Source: Trochalopteron elliotii (lineage: Eukaryota > Chordata > Aves > Passeriformes > Leiothrichidae). From it: a DNA stretch of 64,000 nucleotides. The notes beneath the pieces were generated by a model. It had not been told where the DNA came from. It saw nothing but the letters and a program-made list of their open reading frames with translations, and made no database searches. A program made the position numbers and the translations under genes. Numbering within the stretch: position 1 is the stretch's first letter; every line of letters starts with the position of its first letter. Below are positions 13,101-24,405 of the stretch, piece by piece. The DNA lies in the NCBI GenBank assembly GCA_024734555.1, contig JANPWX010000619.1, forward strand, positions 340,691 through 404,690, read 5' to 3'.

Positions 13101-16100
13101 AAAGAGTTTATCACAGCAAAAATAATGCATTCTGTTCAAATTTATTGTGAATTTTACATTATGCTATTTTGGTAATTAACGTTTGCATCCTATATTTCAT
13201 GAGTGGAACATGAAAGTTAACTTTTCAGAGGTCTAGTTGAAGATTTCAGCAAATACTACTTAATCACTCCAAGACTGAAGGATATTTTTCAGCTTAAATT
13301 CACTTTACATAAATATGCTTTCTTTTCTTAAGCAAACTGTAAGACGACATTTTAGAGAGAGAGTTCTAGAAAGATGGAACTTTTGATTTCTATTCCTTTC
13401 AGTGTTTATGAATGATTGACTACTCATTTCCAGCCATCTTTGACTGTAACTTTGACTGCAACTTCTGTACCTTGCTTCCTGATTTGGGGCTGCCTACTAA
13501 TTTTTGATGGTATTCTAATAAAAGGAACCCTTCCTACAAATACACTTTGATAAAATCCTTTCTTCAAAGATTCATATCCTTTTCAGTCTGAAATGCCATA
13601 AAACTAAGTATATGTGGAATTCAATGAACACATTAGTGGAGACTTCCACAGAAGTAGTAAAGGATTTTCCTCCCTTGTGAATCTGAAGACAAGATGAACT
13701 TTCCAATATTTTTGAGAAAAAATTAAATAGAAAATACACAGCTAAGAAAACAGAAACATGGTGAGTTAATATATTACTGTCAGAAGGGTATTAGTGATAC
13801 TGTTCAATGAAAGGCCAGGAGTGCAGCCTAATAAATCAAATGTATTCAACATACAAATTTTTGGTTCTAATACATTTCTCAAGTGTTCCCATATTCCTGT
13901 ACAAACAGTATCAGAATCCCATAACTAAAGTGTTCAAACAGATACTCTAAAAATACATAAAATAAAAGGAAGAAAATAACAGAAGTAAAACTAAACCCAT
14001 ATTTATTAGGGCTACTACATTCATAATAAAAGTTCTCTTTTCCTCTTTTAGTGTGCAGCTAACCAAATCTCATACACTTAACATACACTTTTGCTTCCAC
14101 TCTTATAATAATGCTTGACCTTTCAGTTCCAAAATGCCAGAATCTATACTGGCATTGAACCACAATTCATCTGGGTGACTGCAAGAGCCCTGTGCTTATC
14201 TCCTCTGAACGAGTCAGCAGACAGACACACAACATTTGTTGAGCACATTACATGATTCTTGCAGTCCATTAAAATACTACGTTGTACTGCATCAATGCAA
14301 AATGCAAGTAATAATGTTCATTAGGAATACAAAAGCACAGCAGGTGCTGCAATATAAGCTGAGTAAATTTCTTGTGTTTCAACAGAAATCTTTTACTCTA
14401 ACACGAACTTCTTCAGTTATATTGCATGACATCTGCAGGTACAATTTTGTTCACTAAAATAGACTCAAGTGCTTCAGCTATAGTGAGCAACACCTCTCCC
14501 CTGGAAGTTTCTGTAGGTAATTTTCAGCTCTTTCAAGAACTTGTAATATAAGCTCCAAACCAGAAAACAATCATATTTACTAATTCTTAAACTGCCAAGA
14601 ACGTAAGTGCAGTACGGAAAAAAAATCAAATCATGGGTGGTCCAGCTTTTTTAATAAAGTTTTAAGTCAACTACAATTAAAAATAGAAAATGCATAGTAC
14701 TGATTGCATAACCCTGGATATGAGGATTGACAGTTCAGCTTTCTCTACTCTGACCAGTATTGACCCGAGCAATAAAAAATGAATGCAGTCAATCAGTACA
14801 GCTTTTGACATCAGATATCAGTGCCTCAGGGAATGCTGACCCAAAGCACAAGGAGTTTTCAGCAGCAAAGCCATAGCAGTAACAACGCGTCATACTGTCT
14901 CTTTTGGACATAACATTCAAAAACAATTACCATAATGTACCTTGAATTTACAGAACTTTAGAATGTATATTCTATTTAGTTCTCTGTAATGAAGGCTAGA
15001 AATAAAACAATCAGTTCAACATATGCATCTGAACACATATTGTATTTCATTTGTCCTTGTACCACTCAAGCAGTCAATATCATACACTGTAGTGCCGAAG
15101 GGCAATCTCTTCTGTTTTCAGGTTTTTTTACACCCTTCAAAATAAAACTTCAATGCATATTATTAAACATCCTGAAAAAAACTTCCTATGGCCCTGTATT
15201 TAGACAGACTTTGTCCTTAAATCAAAAAGGAGATAACCCACCTACAGCTACTTTGATATGCACTATTGCCAAAATCCATAACATTTTTAAACTATGTCTC
15301 AATATTTTTAATAAAAGACTGCCTGCATTGGTTTGAATAATTCCCTAAACATTACAGATTGTTTGTACAGTTCTTTCTCATTTTCAGTGTTGTAGAACTG
15401 CGAATACTTTCTCCCCCTTTACATGCAGGAATTGTCTGCAAAAATGAATTGCTGCATTTAGTTTAAGCTCATTTGGGGGAGAACACTAATGCTTTCAAGT
15501 GTTTATTGAGGAAACATGTTTAATTTGAGACATCTAACTGAAGGTTTTCATTCATAATAATGCCAGTCAGGCCATGAGATATTAGAAGTTTTATTTGCTG
15601 TCCATTGCTCCTAAAGATTTAAACAGCTACTTGCCTAATTTTGGCAAGCTAGAAGGTATGCGATCTACACTTCGAAAGCATATAAACAATATATCAAATA
15701 AAGTACTAAAGTCCTTATTAACTTTTTTCACTGCATCACAATTAGTGATGTGGAATGATTATGTTCTGTGGGAAATATTAAGTTCAGATTATTGGTATCT
15801 TTTTGAAAGTGAAAAACTTGTTTCCTGATATGGAAAAGATTAATGATGACTTGCAGGAATGACATGCATTACTCCTTATTTCACTTTTTCCTATTCTAAT
15901 CAAAGTACAGAATAGGGTCCCATACAAGAAAACTAAGTTTAAAAGCGCAGTTGGCTTAGATTGTGACCTAACTCTTACCTACACTCTTTTCAGCATCCAT
16001 TAGGACTCAGCCTTTCTCTTCACTAATCCTACACTCTTCTACAGTTGCAATTTTTACTTGCATATGGCATACATGTCTCTGTACTTCTAAGCGTTCTTCC

Positions 16101-16746
16101 AGATGCTCTAACTGCATGTTCCAACTGCAAAAATTCAACCCTTCAACCAATCTTCCAAGTTTAGTTTTACTTGCCAAATAACACCTTTACATCTTTATAG
16201 TTCCAGCATTCACTCTACTGCACACCCATGAAAACTTTGCACCATTCCTAGTCACATAGCTCATATCTTCTTACATCTAAGCTTTTGACAAGTCCTATTG
16301 ACACCTAATGACATCCTAAGACTTCCTCTATATTTAAGTCACATAATTTTGCTCTCCCCTTCCTCTCATAATTTAAAGAAATAAATCATGTAAAGAGTGC
16401 AGTCTTGTAAATCATAATTATGCAGGGCTTTGAAAAAGCAATTACTCTATTTCCAGTGGACATTTTCATAGCACCCTACATAAAGCAAAAAGCTTATTTA
16501 CATTAACCTGTTGCTTAACTAGTAATATAGATGAAAGGGGTTGTTTCAAAATACACAGGGCAACAGAAAAAAAAAAAGTAAAAGGCATAATATGCCTAGA
16601 TCTGTCTGAGATAGAAATCAAGAAAAAGGAAATTGTGGTTGTATGGACTCTCATCTATGCTGGGTCAAAATCTAACTGGGAGAAAACTGCTTTGGATATT
16701 TTCATTTGCAAAAGAATGTCAGTAATTTTCATTGTTTTTTAGTTAC

Positions 16747-16885
16747 CTGATAAGACAACTTCAACTAGGTCTCCTTCTTGGATATCTGCAGCTGATTTCA
16801 CCAACTGGAGTATGTTTTCAGAGGTAGGGTCATGGCGGAAGAGCAAGATTTTGTCGTACATTCCATAAAAACCACATTCGGGAAA
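16747..16885 (-). CDS. PRKD1: PRKD1 coding exon 2 (N-terminal regulatory region before C1a)
   Basis: Minus-strand internal exon of protein kinase D1, 139 nt. The acceptor is TTTGTATTTGCAG (AG at 16887-16886) and the donor is TCAG|GTAACT (GT at 16746-16745). It begins in phase 0 and gives 46 codons plus one base, which continues in exon 3. The peptide starts [20 protein letters not shown], continues [20 protein letters not shown] and ends VEVVLS. This corresponds to the conserved segment between the N-terminal apolar region and the first C1 domain, a fold described as ubiquitin-like in this kinase family. The [15 protein letters not shown] string matches PRKD1 rather than PRKD3 (FRHDMNSENILQL) or PRKD2 (FRHDPTTPNLLQL). 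Human PRKD1 has KAASDIQEGDLIEVV where this has [15 protein letters not shown]. Exon 1, with the start codon and the Ala/Pro-rich N terminus, is not found in the remaining 47 kb. Confidence 0.97.
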
Positions 16886-17229
16886 CTGCAAATACAAACC
16901 CATGAGAACTTACTATGCTGTACAACACAACTGTAAAATACAGAACTGTAAAACACAATTAATGTATAATGAAATTTTGAGGGCAGACTGGACCACTACT
17001 CAAATCAAATAGGTATGACATAGGATATATGTGATATATATTTTTTTAATCTATGAAAATACTTATCACTATATTCTGAAAATGGTTTTTCCCCCAAGCA
17101 AGTATGTTCATTTGTCTCTCTTCCTGTGAACAATGCAGTATCCACTAGGAAATGAGACAGAAGTAAATGCATCCTGCAGCCACTGCTGGTAACTTTTTCC
17201 TCACACAAGTTCCTGAGTAAGATGTTTCA

Positions 17230-17337
17230 TTTAGTCCTGGAGCAGGTGTTTGGACTAGATGTCCTTTGGAGTGCCCTTCTATATTAATTATATTATATTA
17301 TATTAAATTACATTACATTACATATTATTCCATGATT
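17230..17337 (+). mobile_element. CR1 3' tail with expanded ATTAT/ATTAC microsatellite
   Basis: GGTGTTTGGACTAGATGTCC, TTTGGAGTGCCCTTC and the terminal CCATGATTCTATG match the last part of a CR1 3' UTR (TTGGACTAGATGACC ... ATTCTATGATTCTATG). Between body and terminal repeat sits a pentanucleotide tract of TATAT, ATTAT and ATTAC units (about 17280-17325). It lies about 0.35 kb upstream of PRKD1 exon 2 in transcription order, in antisense orientation. Confidence 0.75.
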
Positions 17338-17557
17338 CTATGCTCTCTCCCCAGATGTCTGCCCAAAAGATGCTTTGAAGCCAAAATATAATTCAGCTCT
17401 GCCTAAGATGCAACGCTTAAATGATAACTCAATATGAAATATCTATTTTTTGAGTGCCCTGGGTTGTAGTATAAGATATGCACAAAGTATTCCATCACCA
17501 TCTTCATGAACTGTTGAAACCAATTGCGGAAGCAGTGTTCTCCCAGGTTCCCTCTTC

Positions 17558-17946
17558 TGTTAATGTGTCTTCTGTTAATGGCCTGCTGCATGACTCATAG
17601 ATAACTCCCAGAGGGAGTTATCTCTCTTTAATGGGCCATCAAGGACCCCCTGTATGACTCATCATCCCATTGTGAGATGCTCCGCCCAGGGGGAGCAGCC
17701 AAGCATTCTCACCCTGGATATAATCTGAGATTTGGGACAATACAGGGGCCCTTACCCACTGGATTCCCAGAGGATCAGAGCTACCAGACCTTTCTACAGG
17801 ATCATTGCTTAAATCATCCCGCTCAAGTTATATTCTGACTCTGTCTTTTGTATTACTGCACTTATTTTATTTTACCTTTTTTTCTTCTTATTAACTTGTA
17901 TTTCTGACTTGGAGCCTCTCACTCGTTTTGCTTTCAAACTACAACA
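17558..17946 (+). mobile_element. Probable solo LTR of a songbird endogenous retrovirus
   Basis: The order of features fits a passerine-type LTR. It has a TGTTAATG start zone, ATGGGCCATCAAGGACCCCC, TGTATGACTCATCATCC and a GGGGGAGCAGCCAAG block. A TATA-like GGATATAATCTGAGATTTGG and GGTTCCCAGAGGATCAG-like sequence (here GATTCCCAGAGGATCAGAG) follow. The T-rich 3' part ends TTGGAGCCTCTCACTCG, TTTTGCTTTCAAACTACAACA. There is no internal coding sequence or second LTR nearby, so it is a solo LTR. Edges are approximate and I see no clear target duplication. It is antisense to PRKD1 and about 0.67 kb before exon 2 in transcription order. Confidence 0.7.
17599..17623. repeat. Perfect 11-bp inverted repeat in the LTR
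   Basis: AGATAACTCCC, a 3-nt loop AGA, then GGGAGTTATCT. The arms are fully complementary. The hairpin lies in the U3-like part of the LTR and may be a copy-specific change. Confidence 0.85.
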
Positions 17947-18617
17947 TTGAGTCACCAGGCACATAAAACAATGTTTCAAAACAATATTTCAAATTGTAAT
18001 CATAATCATTTGTTTCAATGCAGAGAAAGTGGAGCTTCAAAATCATATTGAGTCCTGTTTAAACTAAAAAATGGTTTTTAAAAAACTCTGAGGTTATACA
18101 CTGGAGATTATTATCTAGGTAACTTTTTTCCTTTTTTTTAAAATTTATTTTGTTTGTTTTCTGCAGGAAAAAAAAATCAGGGCTTTTTTTCATGTTCCCA
18201 GCCTAAAGAACTAAGACTGAAAACACAACCAAGAAGCCCTTTCTATGTTACAAACGAATCCACTCTATTTTACATCAATCCATTACTCCATGTTTTGGCA
18301 ACGTGCAATGAAAGAAACACAAGTGACAAATTCAGCCAGAGAAATAAACTGGTATGTTTTGAGGTTATACACAAACACGGTCACATTCCTAAGAATTTTC
18401 TCTTCTAGAGGTAGTGAAATATTATTCTTCAAAATGGGAACTCCTGATCCTTTTCAAAAACTGCTAGATTTTTCTCATTTCACTGGATTTCAGAAACACC
18501 ACAGGCATTTCCCTCTAAATTCATTATGATTTAAATTGTTTGCTCTCCCTTTATATTCCCATTCCATTTGCTCTTTCCAAATAGCTCTTTTTCTACCAAA
18601 AAAAATATTTGCAAAGT

Positions 18618-18636
18618 TACATATATTATATATGTA
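18618..18636. repeat. AT-rich palindrome, 9-bp arms
   Basis: TACATATAT, a single T, then ATATATGTA. A low-complexity palindrome of a kind expected in AT-rich DNA. Confidence 0.85.
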
Positions 18637-19536
18637 GAAATATGTGTATCATGAGGTAAAAGCTACTATATTCTGTAGAAAAAAGTAAATTCAGTCACAG
18701 CATTTTTTGATAAAATACATACAAGAAATAACTTCTGTTTGAATTCATTTTCCCCAGATACACCACTCTCACGTCAAAACAGTCACTTTGATGGTACAAT
18801 TCTTCAAACATTGTATAAGGACCAACTGTAGCAACAGTGAGAAAAATTCCCTCAGCTAAGCTTATTCCTGCCAACAATAACGCTGACATGCACAGACCAA
18901 AGTAAACAAAAAGAAGCCACGATGCTTGGTATGACATCACCATAAACAGCATTCAGTTTTGCTAAATGCGAGACAAAATAGGGAAACTATGGTACTGGAG
19001 CTAAATTCCCCAATACTAATAGGCAGCCTTGTTTCAGTATAATAGCTGTTTAAAGCAGAATTACCAGAGTTAAATGGTCATCATATTTGCCATAATGAGG
19101 AAGTACAGTACATTTGTAAGAATCAGGAGTAGCAGACTTGCTTACAAGGAGTTCAGAAACAGGATGTATTTCTGGCTGCTTAACAAGTCATCAGTAGCCA
19201 TTAAGACACCAAAGCTGTCCATAAACACCTTGTGTACCTACTCCAAGTGTGAAATAAAATGAATCACTTCAATGGCCTTTCAGTGTGGTTCAGTCAAAGG
19301 TGCTTTTCTTTACAAGTGAAACAGGATAAACGACCTTTACAGCATAATAACTTGCTTAACTGCCACAGTTTAGCTGTGTATTTCAAATGTGTCCTGCCTC
19401 CCCTTTTTTAGAAATAATATCAGCTTTCTAACCTGATCACTTACCAGTAATTCTAGGTTCCAGATTTAAAATTTAGCGGAATTTCTAGATCAACTCAAGT
19501 CTATCCCATCTTGATGTTATTTATTACATACCCTCC

Positions 19537-19700
19537 TGTCTTGGTTTAAGAAAATGTAAAGGGAAACGCTCCAAAATGAGTTCTCTCCCTTTGTTTTAAC
19601 CAATAAAGAGAAACAAAATAAAGAGAAACAAAACATGAGTAGATATAAGTGAAAAAATAAATTTACTAACAAGTGTAACTGCAACAGGTAAATAAGAGAC
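19537..19700 (+). mobile_element. Possible LTR fragment of an endogenous retrovirus
   Basis: It starts TGTCTTGGTTTAAG, a 5' end seen in many avian LTRs, followed by a CTCCCTTTGTTTTAACC stretch and an A-rich part. It contains a tandem duplication of a 15-bp unit, ATAAAGAGAAACAAA, at 19603-19632. The 3' boundary is not recognised. Confidence 0.4.
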
Positions 19701-22700
19701 TTTTATTCCAAACATTGAGCATAAAAAAATGCCATCTAAACATTCATATAGAACATGTCTTAGATAATACTGTAGTAGCTTTTATGGTAAAAAGAGAAAG
19801 TGTTACTAGCATTTGAAGTCACCTGTAATAAGCACACAAATTGTGTGCTTCTTTAATTACATCACAGTTATCTACTCATAAGACTTTAAAGAAATACAAA
19901 ATAAAATCACACTTTCAGATGAAAAACACTGCTGATCAGGATCTCAAGTAATAATTTGTTATTGCCCAGATTGTGGGCACTTTGGCAGCAGATCATCCAT
20001 AAAACACAGGGTTAAAATGAGCCTCAGCACTAATCTTTCCACAGCAGATACAAAACAGATGCAAGCATTGAAGTGTTTTCACCCTCACCCTCTTGAGATG
20101 GTAAACATCTCAAGAAAATCCACAAAAATATTTTACCAATAACCATATAGAAGCCAAGTGATTATGCTAATTCTGCATTTTCAGTTAAAAAACCTTTAAG
20201 TGATACTACAAAAAAAATTGCAGACTCAAATTTCAATAACTAGAACATCTAATTATAACTATTCAATAATTCATTTAACCCACTATCCATTGCATCAGTC
20301 AGTAATTTCAATGGCATTGGTCCCTCCACATGCAAATACAAGCTGAACTATGTACATCCATAACCACGCTGTTAATAACAGTTGTTCTTGAAGCAAGGAT
20401 CAAATAGAAGCTGACAAAAGAAAAGATTTGTTATATTTAAAATTCTATTTATTGTGACAATCGAACGATTTCATTACCAGAGAATGAAACTTTACAAAAC
20501 CTGATATATCTAAATTATAGATATAATGTATTTCCAAAATGCTAGCATATTTCCAAACTGAATTGTGAAGCTTTCAAAAATTAATTAATAATAACAAATC
20601 ATACACACAGTTATCTGAATGGACAACCTACTCAACCTCCTTTTCTGGTAAACCACAATTTAGAAAGGAAATTAGCTTCAAAGAAAGGTAAGACTCTCTA
20701 AGGTGAGACAATTCTTCACCAATTTGGTTTAATAGTTATGCATTTGAAAGATTAGCACAGTAGCTATGTCAAATGACGACCACATGAGAAATAAATTTCT
20801 TCCACCTGAAGAAGTTAACACAGAAGAACTGGAAAATATATACTCTAAAAAATAATGTTTCATTGCAATTAGGAATGCTAATAGTCAAAAAAGTCTGTTG
20901 CTGTGATAATTTTGCAAAAATATTTCTTTAGACATATTAAAATTGCAACATGCAGGCAGACAGATTCTCACTGCTATGATTGAAAAAGAAAAAAGTCATC
21001 TTCCTGTTTCTGTCTTTTTGTACATTACTACAATTTTGCACATCTTCTGTAAGAGTTAGTTTCTGTTGCTTTATTCTAGGAAATCGTGAGAGTTGTTGGG
21101 TTTTTTTTTAATTTTTTCAGCCACCACTGAGCTTTTCCTTAAAATTAAACTTAATTGTATTTTTAGGGATGACTGGTTTTTTTCTTCTAGATTAGTAGGT
21201 TTTTAGAAGCCCTTAGTGATTACCATAACTGCACCTGCACAAGAACTTTGATAAAACCCGAAGTCTTTTACAGCACAAAGGTACTGACTGACCACACATA
21301 AGGGCTGTGGGTTAAACAATATCTTCACAGCATGTGGAGAAGGTGAGTCACACTGAATGTTTGTTAACTGGCTAAAACACAAGTAACCTTGACCTAACCT
21401 AAACAAGACTGTTGACATGACCCTAACATGTGCATAAATAAATAAGTAAATAAATAGTCTTACATCAATACCACTGTTTTAGTATAAAGATATAAATGTA
21501 CAAAACTTTTGAAACAATCACATTAACCAAACTGAAACATTTTTCCTTTATATTCTTAAAATAACAGTGCATTTTATTTTTAGAAGTCAGAATTTCCTTT
21601 CTCTACAGAGGTTAGAACACAGCAAAATCATGAGATTGAAAAGCCAATGTTTCATCAAGAGGACTGCCTAACTTTTCACTTAGTTGTGGCAGTCATTATT
21701 AACTCACTTGCAAAACTCAAGAGATTTTTAAAAGGCTCTATTTACCAATGCTATCATGAAAATATTGGTCTCATACATAAAGAAAATACCACAAGACTTC
21801 GTGGTTTTGTTGTAAGAAACATCAGTTAATGTTCAAAGACCTTCTCCACATATACACCACTACAGTTACTAGAAAGTAACACAAACGCTGGAGTTCAAAC
21901 AGAAGTTTACACTAGGGCTATATGGATTATATGTAGCAACATCTGAGTACAAACAGGTGGTGGAGCTTGCTCCAGCAACGGTGGCATCTCCGCCTCAATC
22001 CAGGATGTCACATTCTGAGCTTAAAGACATCTCAGAAATGGTGACTCACCCCACACCTTTCCAGTAACTGCATTTGCACTTGCCAGGCAGACAAACAGCA
22101 AGGATAGGCAACAAACTATTTCCTTTCCTCTCCTTCCTTCTTTTTTATTCTTCCCAGGCAATCAGTCTCCAGTTATACAGGAAGGAGAAGGGTCAGAAAA
22201 TACAAGGAGTGGTACCAATCAACTTGATGCTGCCTCTTTTGCTGTACTACCCAAGACATGCTCAGGTCAAACCCATTTGTCACAGGTTCAGAAAAACAGA
22301 TAAAGGATAGACGAACAAGTATCGTCATTGGGAAAGGACAAAGGGCAACTGAAGAAATCTTGAAAGGTGAGGAAGAGATGACCAGAGCAAGGAAAATACA
22401 CTTGGAAGAGAGACACAGGAAAGACCTTGATTGTCTCATGACCCTTGAGGATAGCCAAGAGCCAGATTTACAAGGTTTAAAGTGCTGAATGGGAATAGCA
22501 ATATAGCTCTTTGCTCCCTTTTTGCCTTTGGATTCCTAAAAATTGTATTAGAAAGTTTGCTCCCAATCTAACTGCTAAGTGAAACAAACAAGTTACTAAG
22601 AATATGCCAACTATACCAGCTAGGAACCATTCTCTGGATCCACAGTTATGTGGCACTGAAATGGCTCACAGCTGCACAGGTCACCTCTTTCCCCAGAAGC

Positions 22701-23084
22701 AAGGAGATGACATTGCCACTCCTTATTTCAGTCTCTTACACATGCTAGGACCCAAACTGTCTGGGCATCATCTGAAAGAATGTGATTTGACACAGTTCAA
22801 ACTGTATCAGGAAGCATGAAATTAAACAACTGAAGTGTTTATGTGATTTTGGGCCAATGCTTGAGCCTGTATTCTCATTTCAGTTTATTTATAAATATAT
22901 TTTTAGATATAACCTCAGAGAACTGTCCCCATTTGGTACATTCCTAACATCAGTTAAGCTTCTTAATGCTTTACTGTGGGCAGCATCATTCCTTGTTTAC
23001 AGTATTCATTATTCCTTTTACATTTTTACTACAATGATGCACAAACATGTTATAAATGATTATTAGCCAATCAGATAAAAAAGA

Positions 23085-23642
23085 ACAAAATTTTATTTTT
23101 CCATTTCCAGATATCTGTCTGAGACAGCCACAAGCAACATTTGATTGAATGCTGGGTGAAACAGGCGGCTGACAGCAAGGGTGTGATCCTGCCCTGTCCA
23201 CACCAGCTGGGTTTTGAATCTGATTTTTATACTGGTTTTTGTGCCCAGCGGAGAGTTCATTGTGTTTCTGTTCAGTCTTCATATTCAAACACAGTCTTTC
23301 ACTCGGTGATGAATCTTGAACAGATTTCCCGGCACTGGGGTATATCTGAAAGGATTTTCCTGGAACCTCTCTTTGGGATGGTGATTTTTCCACATTTCCG
23401 GGTCCTCCCTCGAGATTGGCATCAGTCACTTGAGTGTCCAGGTGCACGGAGTCCGATTTGATCAACGAGCCACATCCTGGCTAGACAACCCTTTTCTCTT
23501 GTAAATTTAAGTCCCAATCTGTTACTTCACAGTTGCAAAGTAAGTCCTGGTATTTGGAAACACCTTTCCCATTCTGGGAACCAGGGCTTACTTCTGCAAT
23601 TTCGGGGTTGCAAAGTACAATATTTCTAATACATTGTTTTAT
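23085..23642 (-). pseudogene. Coding-like island on the minus strand, one internal stop; unidentified
   Basis: One minus-strand frame runs from 23642 down to 22986 with a single TAG at 23483-23481. That gives about 53 codons, the stop, then about 164 codons. The composition is soluble and hydrophilic over most of its length (for example EVSPGSQNGKGVSKYQDLL and SDSVHLDTQVTDANLEGGPG), unlike the Leu/Ile/Phe/Lys-rich frames of the surrounding intron. The last 40 codons look like ordinary intron, and an AATAAA on the minus strand lies near 23085-23095. I do not recognise the protein. It could be a retrocopy, a retroviral or LINE remnant, or a non-coding element that happens to be open. No splice sites clearly tie it to PRKD1. 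Confidence 0.35.
23533..23599. repeat. Imperfect inverted repeat / stem-loop
   Basis: TTGCAAAGTAAGTCCTGGT pairs with ACCAGGGCTTACTTCTGCAA through one mismatch or wobble and one bulged base, leaving a 28-nt loop. TTGCAAAGTA recurs directly at 23608-23617. It lies inside the open minus-strand frame. Confidence 0.7.
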
Positions 23643-24269
23643 TCACTACATCTATTACATTTCCCATATTTTAATACACAAATTTATCCATTACATCCAT
23701 TACATACATGTTTTATAAAGGACTTGTTACCTGCAGAACAGCATTTAGTAAGCAGCTTCCAAATGGGCCATCAGAAAGCAGCAAACTTCTCATTGACTAC
23801 TTTATGATGTAAACAATATTTTAGATAACAAATACGTACCTACAAATGTTTCACTATCTGTTTGCAGCAGTGATCTGCTGCAGAAATCTGATTCCTTCAC
23901 CTCTCTTAGATCAGGAACAGAGTATGCTGCCCACATACACTGACTCGGACTGGCTGTGGAACAACAAAGATCCACAGAGTTAAAGCATAGCTGAGTTCCT
24001 TCACAGAACTATACATGAAAAGGAAAATAATATGGCCATGGTGAAACATAGAAATATGGCTTTTTTTTGGAGAGTGCATGAACTCCGAACAACCCATTCA
24101 TCAGTCTTTTTTAATACAGGTTGTTTCCTCTGGCCATTCAGGGTAGGACTTGCTTCCCTTGTATTTCTTCAAACAAACAGGTTCTTTTGCTACCGATGCT
24201 TCCTGCCACTGTATGTTGGTTTGCCTTCTGTCACTCAAATTGCTCACCGCCAAAAACACTGAGTATACA

Positions 24270-24405
24270 CCACATTACTCGTGCTACTTCCACGCAGACT
24301 TTAAGAACTCCCAGTTCAGGGCAACCAGACCTGACCCTTCTCTCACTGCTCCTGAATTGTGTCTGGCAAGTGGCTGCTGGCTGGGTCAATCCACCATGGA
24401 AACTG
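24270..24405. other. Possible LTR edge (weak)
   Basis: GGCTGCTGGCTGGGTCAATC followed by CACCATGG resembles the TGGCTGGGTCAACCCACCA-type end of passerine LTRs. Upstream sequence is moderately GC-rich but does not otherwise follow a known LTR. Confidence 0.25.
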
